From: Planctomycetia bacterium TMED53
Lineage (GTDB): Bacteria; Planctomycetota; UBA8108; UBA1146
Assembly: GCA_002167285.1 (NCBI GenBank)
Contig: NHDG01000016.1
Location: forward strand, 1 to 53,563
Length of the DNA stretch: 53,563 bases
Reading direction: 5' to 3'
This document shows, one piece after another, positions 35,461 through 44,223 of the stretch; within the stretch, counting starts at the first letter, position 1; every line of letters begins with the position of its first letter. The notes under the pieces were generated by a model. The model ran no database searches. It saw only the letters and a list, made by a program, of their open reading frames with translations, and was not told the DNA's origin. The position numbers and the translations under genes are program-made.

Positions 35461-35495
35461 AAAATGGGGCGAGGCCTGTGGCCTCGCCCCATTTT
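35461..35495. terminator. Bidirectional terminator between convergent genes
   Basis: A perfect 15-bp stem (35461-35475 with 35481-35495) with a 5-nt loop sits between the dihydroorotase-type gene and the minus-strand dehydrogenase gene. T run follows on the plus strand and an A-rich run precedes, so it can work both ways. Confidence 0.9.
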
Positions 35496-35521
35496 CAATT
35501 GCTGTCGAAGCGTGAATCACC

Positions 35522-37624
35522 TTAGGGACAAGGTGAGTAACTGCCACAGTCGAGACCATCCGCAGTCGGGTCAGGACCGCAAATCTCGCCGGGAGCGGGC
35601 AATGTCGCTGAACCGAAGAGGTAGGTCAGCAACGCCACACCATCGGAGATATCCAGGGAAGCGTCATCGTTGACATCGGTCGCGTCCAGGCATGACGGCT
35701 CCGCCTCATTATTGAAGAGGAAACCGAGGATCCTCACCGCATCCGCGATGTTGATCACGCCATCCTCATTCGGATCGCCACGCTTAAAGTTGGTCGCTTC
35801 GCAGTTATCTGGAATGCCATTGGCATTTGAATCCTGCTCTGCACCACTGGCGATATCGCAGCTGTCGGGGATTCCATTGTTGTTACAGTCGGCAACAGTG
35901 CCGGCATCGATCTCGCAATCGTCGATGGATCCGTTGTTGTTGCAGTCATCGGCGATACCAAGGTCGATCTCACAGTTATCGAGGAGAGTATTGCTATTGC
36001 AGTCTTCTCCGGTGCCGTTCACGACCTCGCAGGAGTCTGGCAGATTATCGAAGTCGCAATCGACCAGCGTTCCATTATTGATATCACAGACGTCGTGGAT
36101 GCCATTGTTGTTACAGTCGGCAGTGTCGAGCTGGCAAGTGTCGGGAATGCCATCGGCGTCACAATCTTCTGCACCGGCTGCGATATCACATTCATCTTCG
36201 ATGCCATTGTTGTTGCAATCGTTGACTGGGGTCTGGCAAGAATCAGGAACGCCATCCTCGTTGCAATCGACTTCGATTCCAGAAGCGATATCACAGGCAT
36301 CGGGCTCGCCGTTGCTGTTGCAATCGGTGGTCTGCCCAATGGCGCATTCGCAGGAATCGACGATGAAGTTGCCATTGGTATCGACGGAGTCGATGTCGGC
36401 AGGAACGATCTTGAAGATCTCGCCACCATTCCAGTCGCAAATGTAGATTTCGCCGTATGCGTCCTCACCGAAGCCAGCAACTCCGGAAATCGACTGAGGA
36501 CCAGGAGGATTCAATTCTGTGGTCCTGTTCGTGAATGAGGTCACCGCTGAACCGGTCCACTCGAAGGACCAGATCGTGCTCGAGCACCAATCGGAGTAGA
36601 AGTAGATGCCGTGCATATCGGGCATGGCACAACCTCGGTAGACATTTCCTCCGGTGATGGAGCAGCCGGACCCATGGTTATAAACCTGAACAGGGTCGGT
36701 CAAGGAAGCGGCGTTACAGGTGCAACCCGACAAACCGGTGCAACTGTTGCCCTCCATGCAACGCCAGCCGTAGTTTTCACCTCCTGGGGAGGCTGCTGGC
36801 TGAATGCTGATCTCTTCCCAGTTGAACTGACCGACATCGGCGATGTACATGTCACCGGTGCCGCGGTCGAAGGAGAAGCGCCATGGATTCCGCAATCCAA
36901 TCGCCCAAATCTCATCGAGGGGAGCCCCGGGACCCGTAAATGGATTGTCGGGAGGAATCGCGTAGGGGGTTCCGCCGTCAACATCGATGCGCAGCATCTT
37001 GCCAAGACGGGTATTGGTGTTTTGGCTGCGATTCTGAGGGTCGTTCGCAGATCCGCCATCACCCAATCCGATGTAGAGATATCCATCGTTGGGCCCGAAA
37101 GCGATCATCCCCCCGTTGTGATTGGTGAAGGGCTGGCTTTCGGTGAAGAGAATCTGGTTAGGACTCGGATTGGCCACGTCAGGATTGGTGGATGATACCG
37201 AGAACCTGGCGACCACTGTGTCGCTACTGTTGTTGGTGTAGTAAAGGTAGAAGAAGCCATTGTTGAGATAATCGGGGTGGAATGCCATCCCGAGAAGGCC
37301 TCTCTCATCCGCTCCGGAAGTCCCCCCACCAACGATGGAGTTAATGTTGAGGAAGGGTGTCGACAGCAGAGTGGCACTCGTCATGTCGTAGACACGGATG
37401 ATACCGGCTTGCTGGACGATGAAGAGACGCTCGAAATCACCCTCGGGTGCGGTCACCAATACCGGCCTTGCCACGCCGCTGGCAATCCTGCGAGTCGACA
37501 ATGGAGTCGAACCGGAATCCGCATAACTTGGGACCGGCATCAATATCAGAACGAGAAGCATGACACACAGGAAACGAACCCAAAATAATGAGGCTCTCTG
37601 AAGTGCGTACTCTTGGAAATTCAT
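35522..37624 (-). CDS. Secreted glucose/sorbosone dehydrogenase-like protein with DCNNNG repeats and dockerin-like tail
   Basis: A 700-residue exported protein. After a signal peptide ending SYA, residues about 40-400 form a six-bladed soluble quinoprotein-type domain: ARPVLVTAPEGD, FTNHNGGMIAFGP with the expected His, YLYIGLGDGGSAND, AIGLRNPWRFSFDRGTGD and YIADVGQFNWEEI. Next come about eleven calcium-loop-like repeats of 16-20 residues (DCNNNGIPDSCDIASG and variants; 35797-36390). The last 90 residues are a dockerin-like tail (GDPNEDGVINIADAV; DVNDDASLDISDGV) ending DCGSYSPCP, like the protein at 2380. PQQ is the usual cofactor of this family, but the oxidation is inferred. ATG 37624 chosen; a TTG lies five codons upstream. 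Confidence 0.9.
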   Translation of the reverse strand: MNFQEYALQRASLFWVRFLCVMLLVLILMPVPSYADSGSTPLSTRRIASGVARPVLVTAPEGDFERLFIVQQAGIIRVYDMTSATLLSTPFLNINSIVGGGTSGADERGLLGMAFHPDYLNNGFFYLYYTNNSSDTVVARFSVSSTNPDVANPSPNQILFTESQPFTNHNGGMIAFGPNDGYLYIGLGDGGSANDPQNRSQNTNTRLGKMLRIDVDGGTPYAIPPDNPFTGPGAPLDEIWAIGLRNPWRFSFDRGTGDMYIADVGQFNWEEISIQPAASPGGENYGWRCMEGNSCTGLSGCTCNAASLTDPVQVYNHGSGCSITGGNVYRGCAMPDMHGIYFYSDWCSSTIWSFEWTGSAVTSFTNRTTELNPPGPQSISGVAGFGEDAYGEIYICDWNGGEIFKIVPADIDSVDTNGNFIVDSCECAIGQTTDCNSNGEPDACDIASGIEVDCNEDGVPDSCQTPVNDCNNNGIEDECDIAAGAEDCDADGIPDTCQLDTADCNNNGIHDVCDINNGTLVDCDFDNLPDSCEVVNGTGEDCNSNTLLDNCEIDLGIADDCNNNGSIDDCEIDAGTVADCNNNGIPDSCDIASGAEQDSNANGIPDNCEATNFKRGDPNEDGVINIADAVRILGFLFNNEAEPSCLDATDVNDDASLDISDGVALLTYLFGSATLPAPGEICGPDPTADGLDCGSYSPCP
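35797..36390 (-). repeat. Tandem coding repeats DCNNNGxxDxC in the sugar-dehydrogenase-like gene
   Basis: About eleven units of 48-60 bp in frame. Each encodes an Asp/Asn-rich loop then a cysteine (DCNSNGEPDACDIASG, DCNNNGIEDECDIAAG, DCNNNGIHDVCDINNG and others). The units have diverged but near-identical stretches, such as the codons for DCNNNGIPDSCDIASG, remain. Spacing fits calcium-binding loops closed by a disulfide. Confidence 0.9.
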
Positions 37625-37940
37625 CAATCTTCCATTCAACCATGGGAATCACTACAGCTGCTGCATCACAGCGACTCCGTGGGGGTTTCACCCGGTATCC
37701 GGGTGAGGGAAATACCAATTTAAATCATATCAAATCTAGAGTCTCTTCTCGACACTCCCTAGGTGATTTGATCATGTCACAGGGAACTAACCCCGGCAAA
37801 TCCAGTCAGTTCCGGGATTTAAGACCTGTCGGCGCAATTCGGGACCTATCTGTTGAAATTAAACTCCCGACCTCACGACGACTCTCACAGGGTCAGTTCG
37901 CCAAAGGATGATCGACGAAGACGACTGAGAATGACGCAAA
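37625..37940. other. Intergenic region between ispH and the sugar-dehydrogenase-like gene
   Basis: 316 bases with no convincing gene. They contain the promoter of the minus-strand dehydrogenase gene, with an AT-rich part near 37715-37745. A perfect 8-bp hairpin lies at 37688-37706 (tcacccgg, tat, ccgggtga) in that gene's leader, without a T run. A plus-strand frame of 107 codons crosses this region but lacks a ribosome site and extends from the neighbour's coding start. Confidence 0.5.
37688..37706 (-). promoter_or_regulatory. Perfect 8-bp hairpin in the leader of the sugar-dehydrogenase-like gene
   Basis: tcacccgg / ccgggtga with a 3-nt loop, about 64 nt before the start codon. GC-rich and symmetrical, it may be an operator or leader structure; no known riboswitch consensus was matched. 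Confidence 0.4.
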
Positions 37941-38795
37941 TCAGGAAGGCGCTAAGACTTCGATTCGTCGATGAACCGCATCGACCACCTCGTGGGGAGT
38001 CGAAGTCCCGGCGGTGATACCGACGTGATCGATCCCGCTGAACCAATGAGACTCCAGCTGATCCTCATTTTCGATGTGGTGAGCTTGAACTGATTTTTCT
38101 TTGCAGACTTCAAGAAGCTTGCGGGTATTTGACGAATTGTACCCGCCGACGACGATCATCAGACCCGCGGAGCGCGACAAGTCGTCCGCCAACTCTTCCA
38201 CCGCACTTTGGCGATCCTTCGTCGGCTTGCACACCGTATCGACAAACTGAATCTCCAACTCAGGAAATCTTTCGCGGATCCTGTCCAACAACTGCCGGGC
38301 ATCACGAATCCGGTGGGTCGTTTGACAGACGATGCCGATGCGATCCCGCTGCGCCAACTGTTCGATATCCTCTTCATTGCCGATCACGGTGAACTCATCG
38401 AGATCGCCAACGATGCCCCTCACCTCGACATGTTGACTTTGCCCAAAGACCACCGGGTGCCAACCCTCATCGACGAGCCTTCTGACCGCCGTATGAACCC
38501 GTAAAACCAAGGGACAGGAAGCATCGAAGACATTGTAGCCCCGAGACTCCAGCTCGGTTTTGACACTCCCGGCGGTGCCGTGCGCGGTGATCATGACATT
38601 CTTGGAAGTAATCTCATCATCGAGAGAATCGACCATTTGCACCCCATGCTCCTTCAATCGCTGGACCGTCTGGGGGTTGTGGACCAACTGGCCAACGATG
38701 GTGAGATCGCCGGCAAAAGCGGGGTCGAGTGCGGCCTCAATGGCATCCCTCACCCCGAAGCATGTTCCAAAGGCCTTCGCCCTGGTGATTTGCAT
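37941..38795 (-). CDS. ispH: 4-hydroxy-3-methylbut-2-enyl diphosphate reductase
   Basis: The iron-sulphur enzyme at the end of the MEP pathway, making IPP and DMAPP from HMBPP. At 284 residues it is of standard length. The three cluster cysteines are present: Cys12 (AFGTCFGVRDA), one in VFDASCPLVLRVH and one in FVDTVCKPTKDRQ. GQLVHNPQTVQRL, ITAHGTAGSV and AGTSTPHEVV are family stretches. The start is ATG 38795 with AGAGGAA upstream. It diverges from hutU. Confidence 0.96.
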   Translation of the reverse strand: MQITRAKAFGTCFGVRDAIEAALDPAFAGDLTIVGQLVHNPQTVQRLKEHGVQMVDSLDDEITSKNVMITAHGTAGSVKTELESRGYNVFDASCPLVLRVHTAVRRLVDEGWHPVVFGQSQHVEVRGIVGDLDEFTVIGNEEDIEQLAQRDRIGIVCQTTHRIRDARQLLDRIRERFPELEIQFVDTVCKPTKDRQSAVEELADDLSRSAGLMIVVGGYNSSNTRKLLEVCKEKSVQAHHIENEDQLESHWFSGIDHVGITAGTSTPHEVVDAVHRRIEVLAPS

Positions 38796-39057
38796 CTTGT
38801 GATTCCTCTTCTGAAAGCTTGGCCTGCTCCCACCTTTAGGAGCACTTCACCAAAGCTGGATCGAACTCGGTACCGGGCTCTTCATGAATCCCCGCTCCCC
38901 CCATTGTGACACATCACCCGCAAGTTTCGAGTCTTCCCGAATCGGCAACCGAACCGCGGTGATCGGTTCTGTTTCGGTTGCATCCCCTGCATTGATAAGG
39001 TGTCATCGAAGGCTGCAGCGGGATAACCCTCTGCCTCCTGTGTGGAAAGGCATTTCT

Positions 39058-40746
39058 ATGTCTACGAATCACGATACCGTCGGCTCCTCCCGAACTGTTC
39101 GGGCCCCCAGGGGTCAGGAGATCTCCTGCTCCAGCTGGCTGACTGAAGCTCCCATGCGAATGTTGATGAATAACCTCGATCCCGAGGTCGCCGAAGATCC
39201 AGACAATCTCGTCGTCTACGGTGGCTCAGGGAAAGCAGCACGCAACTGGGATTGCTTTGATGCGATTTGCAAAACACTTCAGCAGATGGCTCCGGATGAA
39301 ACTCTTTTGGTTCAGAGTGGCAAACCCGTGGGTGTCGCAAAAACCCACCCTGACGCACCGAGAGTTTTGATCGCCAATTCAAACCTGGTTCCACGTTGGG
39401 GAACCATCGATGAGTTCCGTCGTCTTGAAGCTGAAGGCCTGATCATGTACGGCCAGATGACTGCAGGATCATGGATCTACATCGGAACCCAAGGAATCCT
39501 TCAAGGGACCTACGAGACCTTCGTCGAAGCAGGGCGTCAGCACTTCAACGGCGACCTCAAAGGGCGTTGGATCCTGACGGCGGGACTCGGTGGCATGGGC
39601 GGCGCACAGCCGCTGGCCGCATCCATCGCAGGTGCCGTCTCACTGAACATTGAGGTCGATCCGGCACGGATCAAGCGTCGCCTTGAAATGCGCTACTTGG
39701 ACGAATCCTACGAGGATCTGGATGAAGCGCTGAACAGAGTGAAAGAACTTTGCGATGCCGGCGAGGCTCGCTCTGTCGGATTGCTTGGCAATGCCGCTCA
39801 AATCGTCCCTGAAATTTTGAAACGGGGCATCGTCCCCGACATGGTGACGGACCAAACCAGCGCCCACGACGCCCTCGATGGTTACATTCCTGACCAAGTC
39901 TCGTGCAGCGAAGCAACCCAACTGCGCACCGAAGACCCCGCCCGCTATGAGGAGCTCTCCAAAGATGCGATGCGTCGCCACTGTGAGGCGATCATCGGGC
40001 TGATGAAAGCCGGCTCCATCTGCTTTGATTACGGCAACAATCTCCGTGGCCAAGCACAAGATGCGGGACTTGAAAACGCATTCGACTACCCCGGTTTCGT
40101 CCCTGCATACGTGCGACCCCTCTTCTGCCGAGGCAAAGGGCCCTTCCGTTGGGTCGCCCTCAGTGGAGATCCGGAAGATATCTACCGCACCGATGAAGCG
40201 GTTCTCGAACTCTTTGCAGAAGACGAACACCTGTGCCATTGGATTCGTACCGCCCGCGAGCGCATCCACTTCCAGGGTTTACCCTCAAGAATTTGTTGGC
40301 TCGGATACGGTGAAAGAGCTCGATTGGGCCTTCGGATTAATGAATTGGTTGCCAGCGGGGAAATCTCCGCGCCCATCGTCATCGGCAGAGACCACCTTGA
40401 TTGCGGATCTGTGGCCTCCCCCAATCGGGAAACCGAAGCGATGCTCGATGGATCCGATGCCATCGCAGATTGGCCACTGCTCAACCTGATGTTGAATACC
40501 GCCAGCGGTGCGACCTGGGTTTCACTTCACCACGGAGGTGGTGTCGGTATCGGCAATTCCATCCATGCGGGGATGGTCGTCGTCGCGGATGGAACCCCCG
40601 AGGCCGCCAAGCGCCTCGAACGGGTCCTCACCAACGATCCCGGAATGGGAATCTACCGCCACGTCGATGCGGGTTATGAAGATGCTCGTTCCTTTGCTGA
40701 GGAAAAAGATGTCTGGGTGCCGATGAATCGAGACCGACACCGATGA
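39058..40746 (+). CDS. hutU: Urocanate hydratase
   Basis: Converts urocanate to imidazolonepropionate with tightly bound NAD+, the second step of histidine breakdown. Starting at ATG 39058, with AAAGG seven bases before, it is 562 residues, the normal size; a frame opening 58 codons earlier has no such support. Typical stretches: [74 protein letters not shown], and [15 protein letters not shown] near the end. Its stop overlaps the hutI start by 4 nt. hutH and the later hut genes are not in the window. Confidence 0.96.
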   Translation: MSTNHDTVGSSRTVRAPRGQEISCSSWLTEAPMRMLMNNLDPEVAEDPDNLVVYGGSGKAARNWDCFDAICKTLQQMAPDETLLVQSGKPVGVAKTHPDAPRVLIANSNLVPRWGTIDEFRRLEAEGLIMYGQMTAGSWIYIGTQGILQGTYETFVEAGRQHFNGDLKGRWILTAGLGGMGGAQPLAASIAGAVSLNIEVDPARIKRRLEMRYLDESYEDLDEALNRVKELCDAGEARSVGLLGNAAQIVPEILKRGIVPDMVTDQTSAHDALDGYIPDQVSCSEATQLRTEDPARYEELSKDAMRRHCEAIIGLMKAGSICFDYGNNLRGQAQDAGLENAFDYPGFVPAYVRPLFCRGKGPFRWVALSGDPEDIYRTDEAVLELFAEDEHLCHWIRTARERIHFQGLPSRICWLGYGERARLGLRINELVASGEISAPIVIGRDHLDCGSVASPNRETEAMLDGSDAIADWPLLNLMLNTASGATWVSLHHGGGVGIGNSIHAGMVVVADGTPEAAKRLERVLTNDPGMGIYRHVDAGYEDARSFAEEKDVWVPMNRDRHR

Positions 40747-41975
40747 CTCCAGAGCCCATCGATCTCCTCCTATCAAATGCCAATAGGGTGATCTCCGGAA
40801 AATCAGGGGTTCACGAGGGCGTTTCAATCGCGATCGACTCTGGAAAGATCAAAGCTATGGGACCGGCGAGTGAAATCGCCGGTTTTTTCCATCCCGCCGA
40901 AGTGGTCGATGCCACCGGTAAATTAGTGACCCCAGGATTCGTCGATTCCCACACCCACATCGTCTTCGGTGGCCATCGAGCCTCAGAGTTCGTCCAGCGC
41001 TGCGCCGGAGCGGACTATGAAGAGATCGCTGCCTCCGGAGGTGGGATTCGCTCTTCCGTACGCATGACCCGTGAAGCTTCCCTGGAAGACCTGATCGATG
41101 CCGCGCGTCCGCGTTTGGCGCGAATGGTGGCTGCAGGCTCCACCACCATCGAAATCAAGAGCGGTTATGGCCTCGATCTCGAAACCGAACTCAAAATGCT
41201 TCGTGCGATCGCAGAACTAGCCAAAGATTGCCCCGCTGAGGTCGTCGCGACCTTTATGGGAGCCCACGAAACCCCCGATGAATGGCGCCATGACCGCGCA
41301 GGCTACCTCGATTTGGTCTGCCAGCAGATGATCCCCGCAGTCGCAAAGGAAGGCCTCGCAGAATTCTGTGACGTCTTCTGCGAGCGCCAGGTCTTCGACC
41401 CCGAAGAAAGTCGCAGAGTCCTTGAAACAGGTCTCAAGCACGGTTTGAAGGCAAAAATCCACGCTGACGAAATGGCAGCTTCCGGGGGTTCTGAAGTCGC
41501 CGCAGAGGTCGGAGCGATCAGCGCTGATCATCTGATGATGACCCCTCCGGAAGGGATCGAGGCCCTCAAACGATCCGGCGTCGTCGCGACTCTGCTGCCG
41601 GGTACCACCTTTTACCTGTCAAAACCGCAGTATGCTCCTGCCAGGGAGATGATCGACGCTGGATTGACCGTAGCATTAGCCACAGACAGGAATCCGGGCT
41701 CTTGCACCGTCGAAAGTATGCTCTTCATTGTCGGCCTGGCGGTCCAGCGGATGAGAATGACCCCCCTCGAAGCGATCCAAGCTGCCACTTTCGGTGGTGC
41801 AAAAGCTCTCGGGAGGGAAGAATCTTGTGGTTCCCTGGAAGTCGGCAAGAGGGCCGACCTCATCTTGTGGGAGGTGCCGGATGAAGATGCTCTCGTATAC
41901 GAATTCACGAATGACCTCAAGAGAAGTGTTTGGGCTGGTGGTCGGCTGATCGCCGATACCGAAGTTCACAGTTGA
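40743..41975 (+). CDS. hutI: Imidazolonepropionase
   Basis: Opens the imidazolone ring to formiminoglutamate, the step after HutU. A 410-residue zinc amidohydrolase with [17 protein letters not shown] (HxH), [42 protein letters not shown] and [15 protein letters not shown]. The ATGA overlap with hutU implies coupled translation. Downstream it is followed after 40 nt by the giant GreA gene. Confidence 0.95.
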   Translation: MTPEPIDLLLSNANRVISGKSGVHEGVSIAIDSGKIKAMGPASEIAGFFHPAEVVDATGKLVTPGFVDSHTHIVFGGHRASEFVQRCAGADYEEIAASGGGIRSSVRMTREASLEDLIDAARPRLARMVAAGSTTIEIKSGYGLDLETELKMLRAIAELAKDCPAEVVATFMGAHETPDEWRHDRAGYLDLVCQQMIPAVAKEGLAEFCDVFCERQVFDPEESRRVLETGLKHGLKAKIHADEMAASGGSEVAAEVGAISADHLMMTPPEGIEALKRSGVVATLLPGTTFYLSKPQYAPAREMIDAGLTVALATDRNPGSCTVESMLFIVGLAVQRMRMTPLEAIQAATFGGAKALGREESCGSLEVGKRADLILWEVPDEDALVYEFTNDLKRSVWAGGRLIADTEVHS

Positions 41976-42015
41976 GTAAGTAGGACACCTCGGGTGTCGA
42001 TAGGATGGATGATCG

Positions 42016-44223
42016 ATGTCGCAATTCCTGGATCGCGCTGAACGTGCTCTGAAAGACCAATCCTGGGATGACTATGAAGAAGCCTGGTTAGATGCCATCG
42101 AAGGAGGCTCGACCAAGTTCCCCGATTACCTGACCGCAGCCCGATCTGCCATAGAACATGGACACGATGAACGCGCCGGTCAAATGATGGAACTGATTCA
42201 CCAATCCGGAAATGCCGACTCTTTGGTCCCGGAGAAGAAACTCGAGTTTATCGAAGTTCTCGCATGCACATTGCCGCGCAGTGAAAACATCCGCGAACTC
42301 CTTCTCAATACCTACAAGGACCACTTCGGACACATTGAAGGCTTTGAGACCTGTGTCGAAAATTCAGGACTGATGAAGGGCACAAGACCCGGTGAAGTGA
42401 TTCCTCTCTTCAAGAGAATGGTGCACTACCAACCGGGCTCCTTCGTCAAACACCGCTCCGGTTGGGGAGTTGGCGAAGTCAAATCCCTCGATTCCAAAAC
42501 CGAGATGGCGATCGTCGACTTCCAGAAGAAGGAAGGGCACACCATGAAGTTGGAAGCCCTCCCCCAAGTATGCACCCCACTCGATCAGGACCACTTCCTC
42601 GTCATGGCTTGGAAAAACCCGGATGAGTTAAAGCGCATCGCTGAAGCTGAGCCTGTCGAGCTGATCAAACTGGCATTGCGAACCAGCAGCAAGCCTCTGC
42701 CCCTGCCCAGGATCAAAGACTTGATCGCCGGAACGGTGATCCCCACGAGTTCCTGGAGCAAGTGGTGGACGAAGACGCGCAACGCCCTCAAGAAAGAGCC
42801 CCTGGTCGGTCAAACCGGAGGCAAAAACAATGAGCTCTACCTCCTCGATACACCGGATGATCTCAACACCAGCATGAGTCGCAAATTCAAAGGCCTGAAT
42901 CCTTCAGAATTGCTGCAGTCGATCCGCGAATCCCTCGCCGAGTTGGGCCCTGATCAACTGTCGGTCCTCGAAGATGGCTTCGCAAGACTGCGCAGGGATG
43001 TTGACCGCGGCGACCTTCCAAGATCAGAACGAGTCTCCGCACTGCTCCTTCTTCGAGAGCATTCATCCAATGGTCAGGAGGAGATGGCGATCGGTGCTCT
43101 GGCGATGAAAGAAAAGAATGTCGCCAACCTGCTAAATAACATCTCCCGTGAAGAAGAGATCCAGGAAACCCTCGACATTCTGTTGCAGCTCAATCCGGAG
43201 GAATTCGCCACCAACAATGACCAGCTCTTCATGGACGCAGACGACACCTTAAGAGAATTGTTGATCGAGAAATTCCGCAATGAAAACAATCTGGAAGTGA
43301 TCCAGGATATCGCCGTCGATACGCTGCGCCAGCCTGGAAAATCGCCGCTCTTGTACCTCTTCTTGGCGCGAAGAGCGACTTCCGGAAATACCGCCGACTT
43401 CCCGATGTTGGAGGGAATCTCGACCCCGGATCTCTTCCGCCAATGCTTGTCACTTCTCGATCGACTGGCACTGGAACTCAACAACAAGGACACCGGTGAT
43501 CTACAAAGGGCCGTGAAGCGGTTCCGCCAACACCTGACCGCCAAGCCCTTCAATATGCTCAACAAAACTCTCGATCAGTGCAAAATCAATGACGCCAGAG
43601 AGATCTACAATCTCATCGTCAGCCTCCGCACGATCAGCGATGCCAACATCGAGAAACTCAAAGCGGTCATCCTGAGAAAATTCCCAAAAGTTCTCGCCGG
43701 CACCAAACAAGCCCAAGCGAGCAGCAGCGTCAGCGATGCCATCTACTCGACGACTTATGGTATCGAGCGCGTCAGCCGCGAGCTGGAAGAGTTACGTAAC
43801 GTTAAACTTCCAGAGATTTATAAGGCTGTCGGAGATGCTGCAGCGCTGGGAGACTTGAGTGAAAACGCTGAATACACCGCGGCCATCGAAGAGCGGGAAA
43901 ACCTCAACAGAAGGGTTCTTGAACTTCAGGCCGAGCTCGACAGGGCGCAAATCATCGACCCTGATAAAGCGAACACCGATCAGGTCAGTCTGGGTAGTAG
44001 GGTCACCATTTTGAGTCTCGCCAACGACAGCGAAGTGACCTACTCGATCTTGGGCCCGTGGGACGGAGGACCCGAAGAAGGAGTGATCTCCTACCTCTCT
44101 CCCTTGGGAAATGCACTACTGACAAAAAAAGAGGGCGATCAGTTCGATGTTGAACTGCCAACAGGAACCCAAGCCTTCAAGATCCTTCGCATCGAAAAGG
44201 GCGAGATTCCAGCAGCCAGTTAG
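42016..44223 (+). CDS. greA: Long GreA-type transcription elongation factor with large N-terminal extension
   Basis: A 735-residue protein. Only the last 165 or so are a GreA/GreB module: the coiled coil (YGIERVSRELEELRNVKLPE; LGDLSENAEYTAAIEERENL) with the tip acidic residues Asp and Glu of GDLSENAEY, then the FKBP-like domain ending TGTQAFKILRIEKGE. GreA stimulates transcript cleavage by stalled RNA polymerase. The 570-residue N-terminal part is helical, repeat-like near the start. It includes a beta segment KHRSGWGVGEVKSLDSKTE that reads like a CarD-type or SH3-like contact domain. I recall similarly long GreA in Chlamydiae. It overlaps the convergent truD by 4 nt. Confidence 0.88.
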   Translation: MSQFLDRAERALKDQSWDDYEEAWLDAIEGGSTKFPDYLTAARSAIEHGHDERAGQMMELIHQSGNADSLVPEKKLEFIEVLACTLPRSENIRELLLNTYKDHFGHIEGFETCVENSGLMKGTRPGEVIPLFKRMVHYQPGSFVKHRSGWGVGEVKSLDSKTEMAIVDFQKKEGHTMKLEALPQVCTPLDQDHFLVMAWKNPDELKRIAEAEPVELIKLALRTSSKPLPLPRIKDLIAGTVIPTSSWSKWWTKTRNALKKEPLVGQTGGKNNELYLLDTPDDLNTSMSRKFKGLNPSELLQSIRESLAELGPDQLSVLEDGFARLRRDVDRGDLPRSERVSALLLLREHSSNGQEEMAIGALAMKEKNVANLLNNISREEEIQETLDILLQLNPEEFATNNDQLFMDADDTLRELLIEKFRNENNLEVIQDIAVDTLRQPGKSPLLYLFLARRATSGNTADFPMLEGISTPDLFRQCLSLLDRLALELNNKDTGDLQRAVKRFRQHLTAKPFNMLNKTLDQCKINDAREIYNLIVSLRTISDANIEKLKAVILRKFPKVLAGTKQAQASSSVSDAIYSTTYGIERVSRELEELRNVKLPEIYKAVGDAAALGDLSENAEYTAAIEERENLNRRVLELQAELDRAQIIDPDKANTDQVSLGSRVTILSLANDSEVTYSILGPWDGGPEEGVISYLSPLGNALLTKKEGDQFDVELPTGTQAFKILRIEKGEIPAAS

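Noticed and set aside
35797-36390. CRISPR-like periodicity in the repeat region
   Set aside because: The repeats are coding, vary in length and lack unique spacers.
36611-37195. 194-codon frame antisense to the sugar-dehydrogenase-like gene
   Set aside because: Opposite strand carries conserved dehydrogenase motifs; this frame has low-complexity composition only.
37588-37911. 107-codon plus-strand frame between ispH and the dehydrogenase gene
   Set aside because: Begins inside the coding start of the minus-strand gene and has no ribosome site or recognisable domain.
38884-39057. N-terminal extension of hutU by 58 codons
   Set aside because: Not typical of the family; ATG 39058 has a good ribosome site and gives normal length.
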